Below are positions 63,781-64,000 of a stretch of DNA of 64,000 nucleotides, one piece after another; position 1 is the first letter of the stretch; the number at the start of each line of letters is the position of its first letter. Origin of the DNA: Lepidonotus clava (taxonomy: Eukaryota; Annelida; Polychaeta; Phyllodocida; Polynoidae). Position numbers and translations under genes: made by a program. The stretch covers positions 26,219,961 through 26,283,960 of the forward strand of contig OW387148.1 in NCBI GenBank assembly GCA_936440205.1, given 5' to 3'. The notes under the pieces were generated by a model, which was not told where the DNA came from, searched no databases, and saw only the letters and a list, made by a program, of their open reading frames with translations.

Positions 63781-64000
63781 CATTTACAAGGTTCATAATC
63801 ATGGCCACTCCGGTCCCAGAATAACCTCCTTCACCAAGGAGGTTTACAAACTTATACTACATCTCATAACCACAATAGTTTATCGATTTAAAGATTTCCA
63901 AATCGGCAGCACACTTTTGGTATGTGGAATACTGGCTGAAGAAGTATATAGTAACTCAAAATGAAAAACGAATAAATCAACTCAGTATGTAGGTATAATT

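Overview
The window looks like nuclear DNA of an invertebrate animal, most likely a marine lophotrochozoan such as a mollusc. The reasons are an intron-rich conserved animal gene with canonical gt-ag borders, an AT-rich background, a complete Polinton, and many small TIR elements. The species is an inference; nothing in the window fixes it.

Positions 909-18670 hold a 17.8 kb Polinton (Maverick), a virus-like self-synthesising DNA transposon. It is bounded by 137-bp terminal inverted repeats and a perfect 6-bp target duplication (GTCGTC). Its left half reads mainly leftward: an unknown zinc-ribbon protein, protein-primed DNA polymerase B, and a probable two-exon alanine/lysine-rich gene. The right half is a tightly packed rightward block: an unknown gene, FtsK/HerA-type ATPase, small hydrophobic protein, unknown basic protein, chromodomain integrase, minor-capsid (PX-like) protein, small basic virion-like protein, major-capsid (PY-like) protein, adenain-like protease and a small coiled-coil protein. 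It looks whole. Two long palindromes sit just inside the left TIR and a third sits mid-element.

Positions 18748-22314 hold two diverged LTR-like direct repeats (about 570 bp) bracketing a reversed LINE fragment. The fragment carries the start of an L1/Tx1-type endonuclease ORF2 and an ORF1 whose RRM-type nucleic-acid-binding part is fused in frame to a C-terminal NADAR domain (YbiA-like ADP-ribosyl glycosidase fold). I consider this fusion the most unusual protein in the window.

Positions 22315-26234 are a nest of TA-flanked DNA transposons rich in E2F-like motifs (TTTTCGCGC, TTTCCGCGC), with one copy inserted in another and TTAA-flanked MITEs inserted into these. They lie just upstream of the host gene.

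Positions 26988-56304 are a host gene on the + strand, the trans-Golgi golgin GCC2 (GCC185). I can trace 29 coding exons encoding about 2091 residues: a conserved N-terminal block, a very long coiled coil, and a C-terminal GRIP domain ending in a conserved Trp/Ser/Gly tail. Its introns hold several MITEs and two local tandem duplications, one an apparently perfect 346-bp duplication.

Positions 56305-64000 are the 3' flank: probable 3' UTR, one more TTAA MITE, a palindromic ATGGTGGTTACC minisatellite, a pyrimidine-rich minisatellite, and one isolated terminal-exon-like stretch near the right edge.
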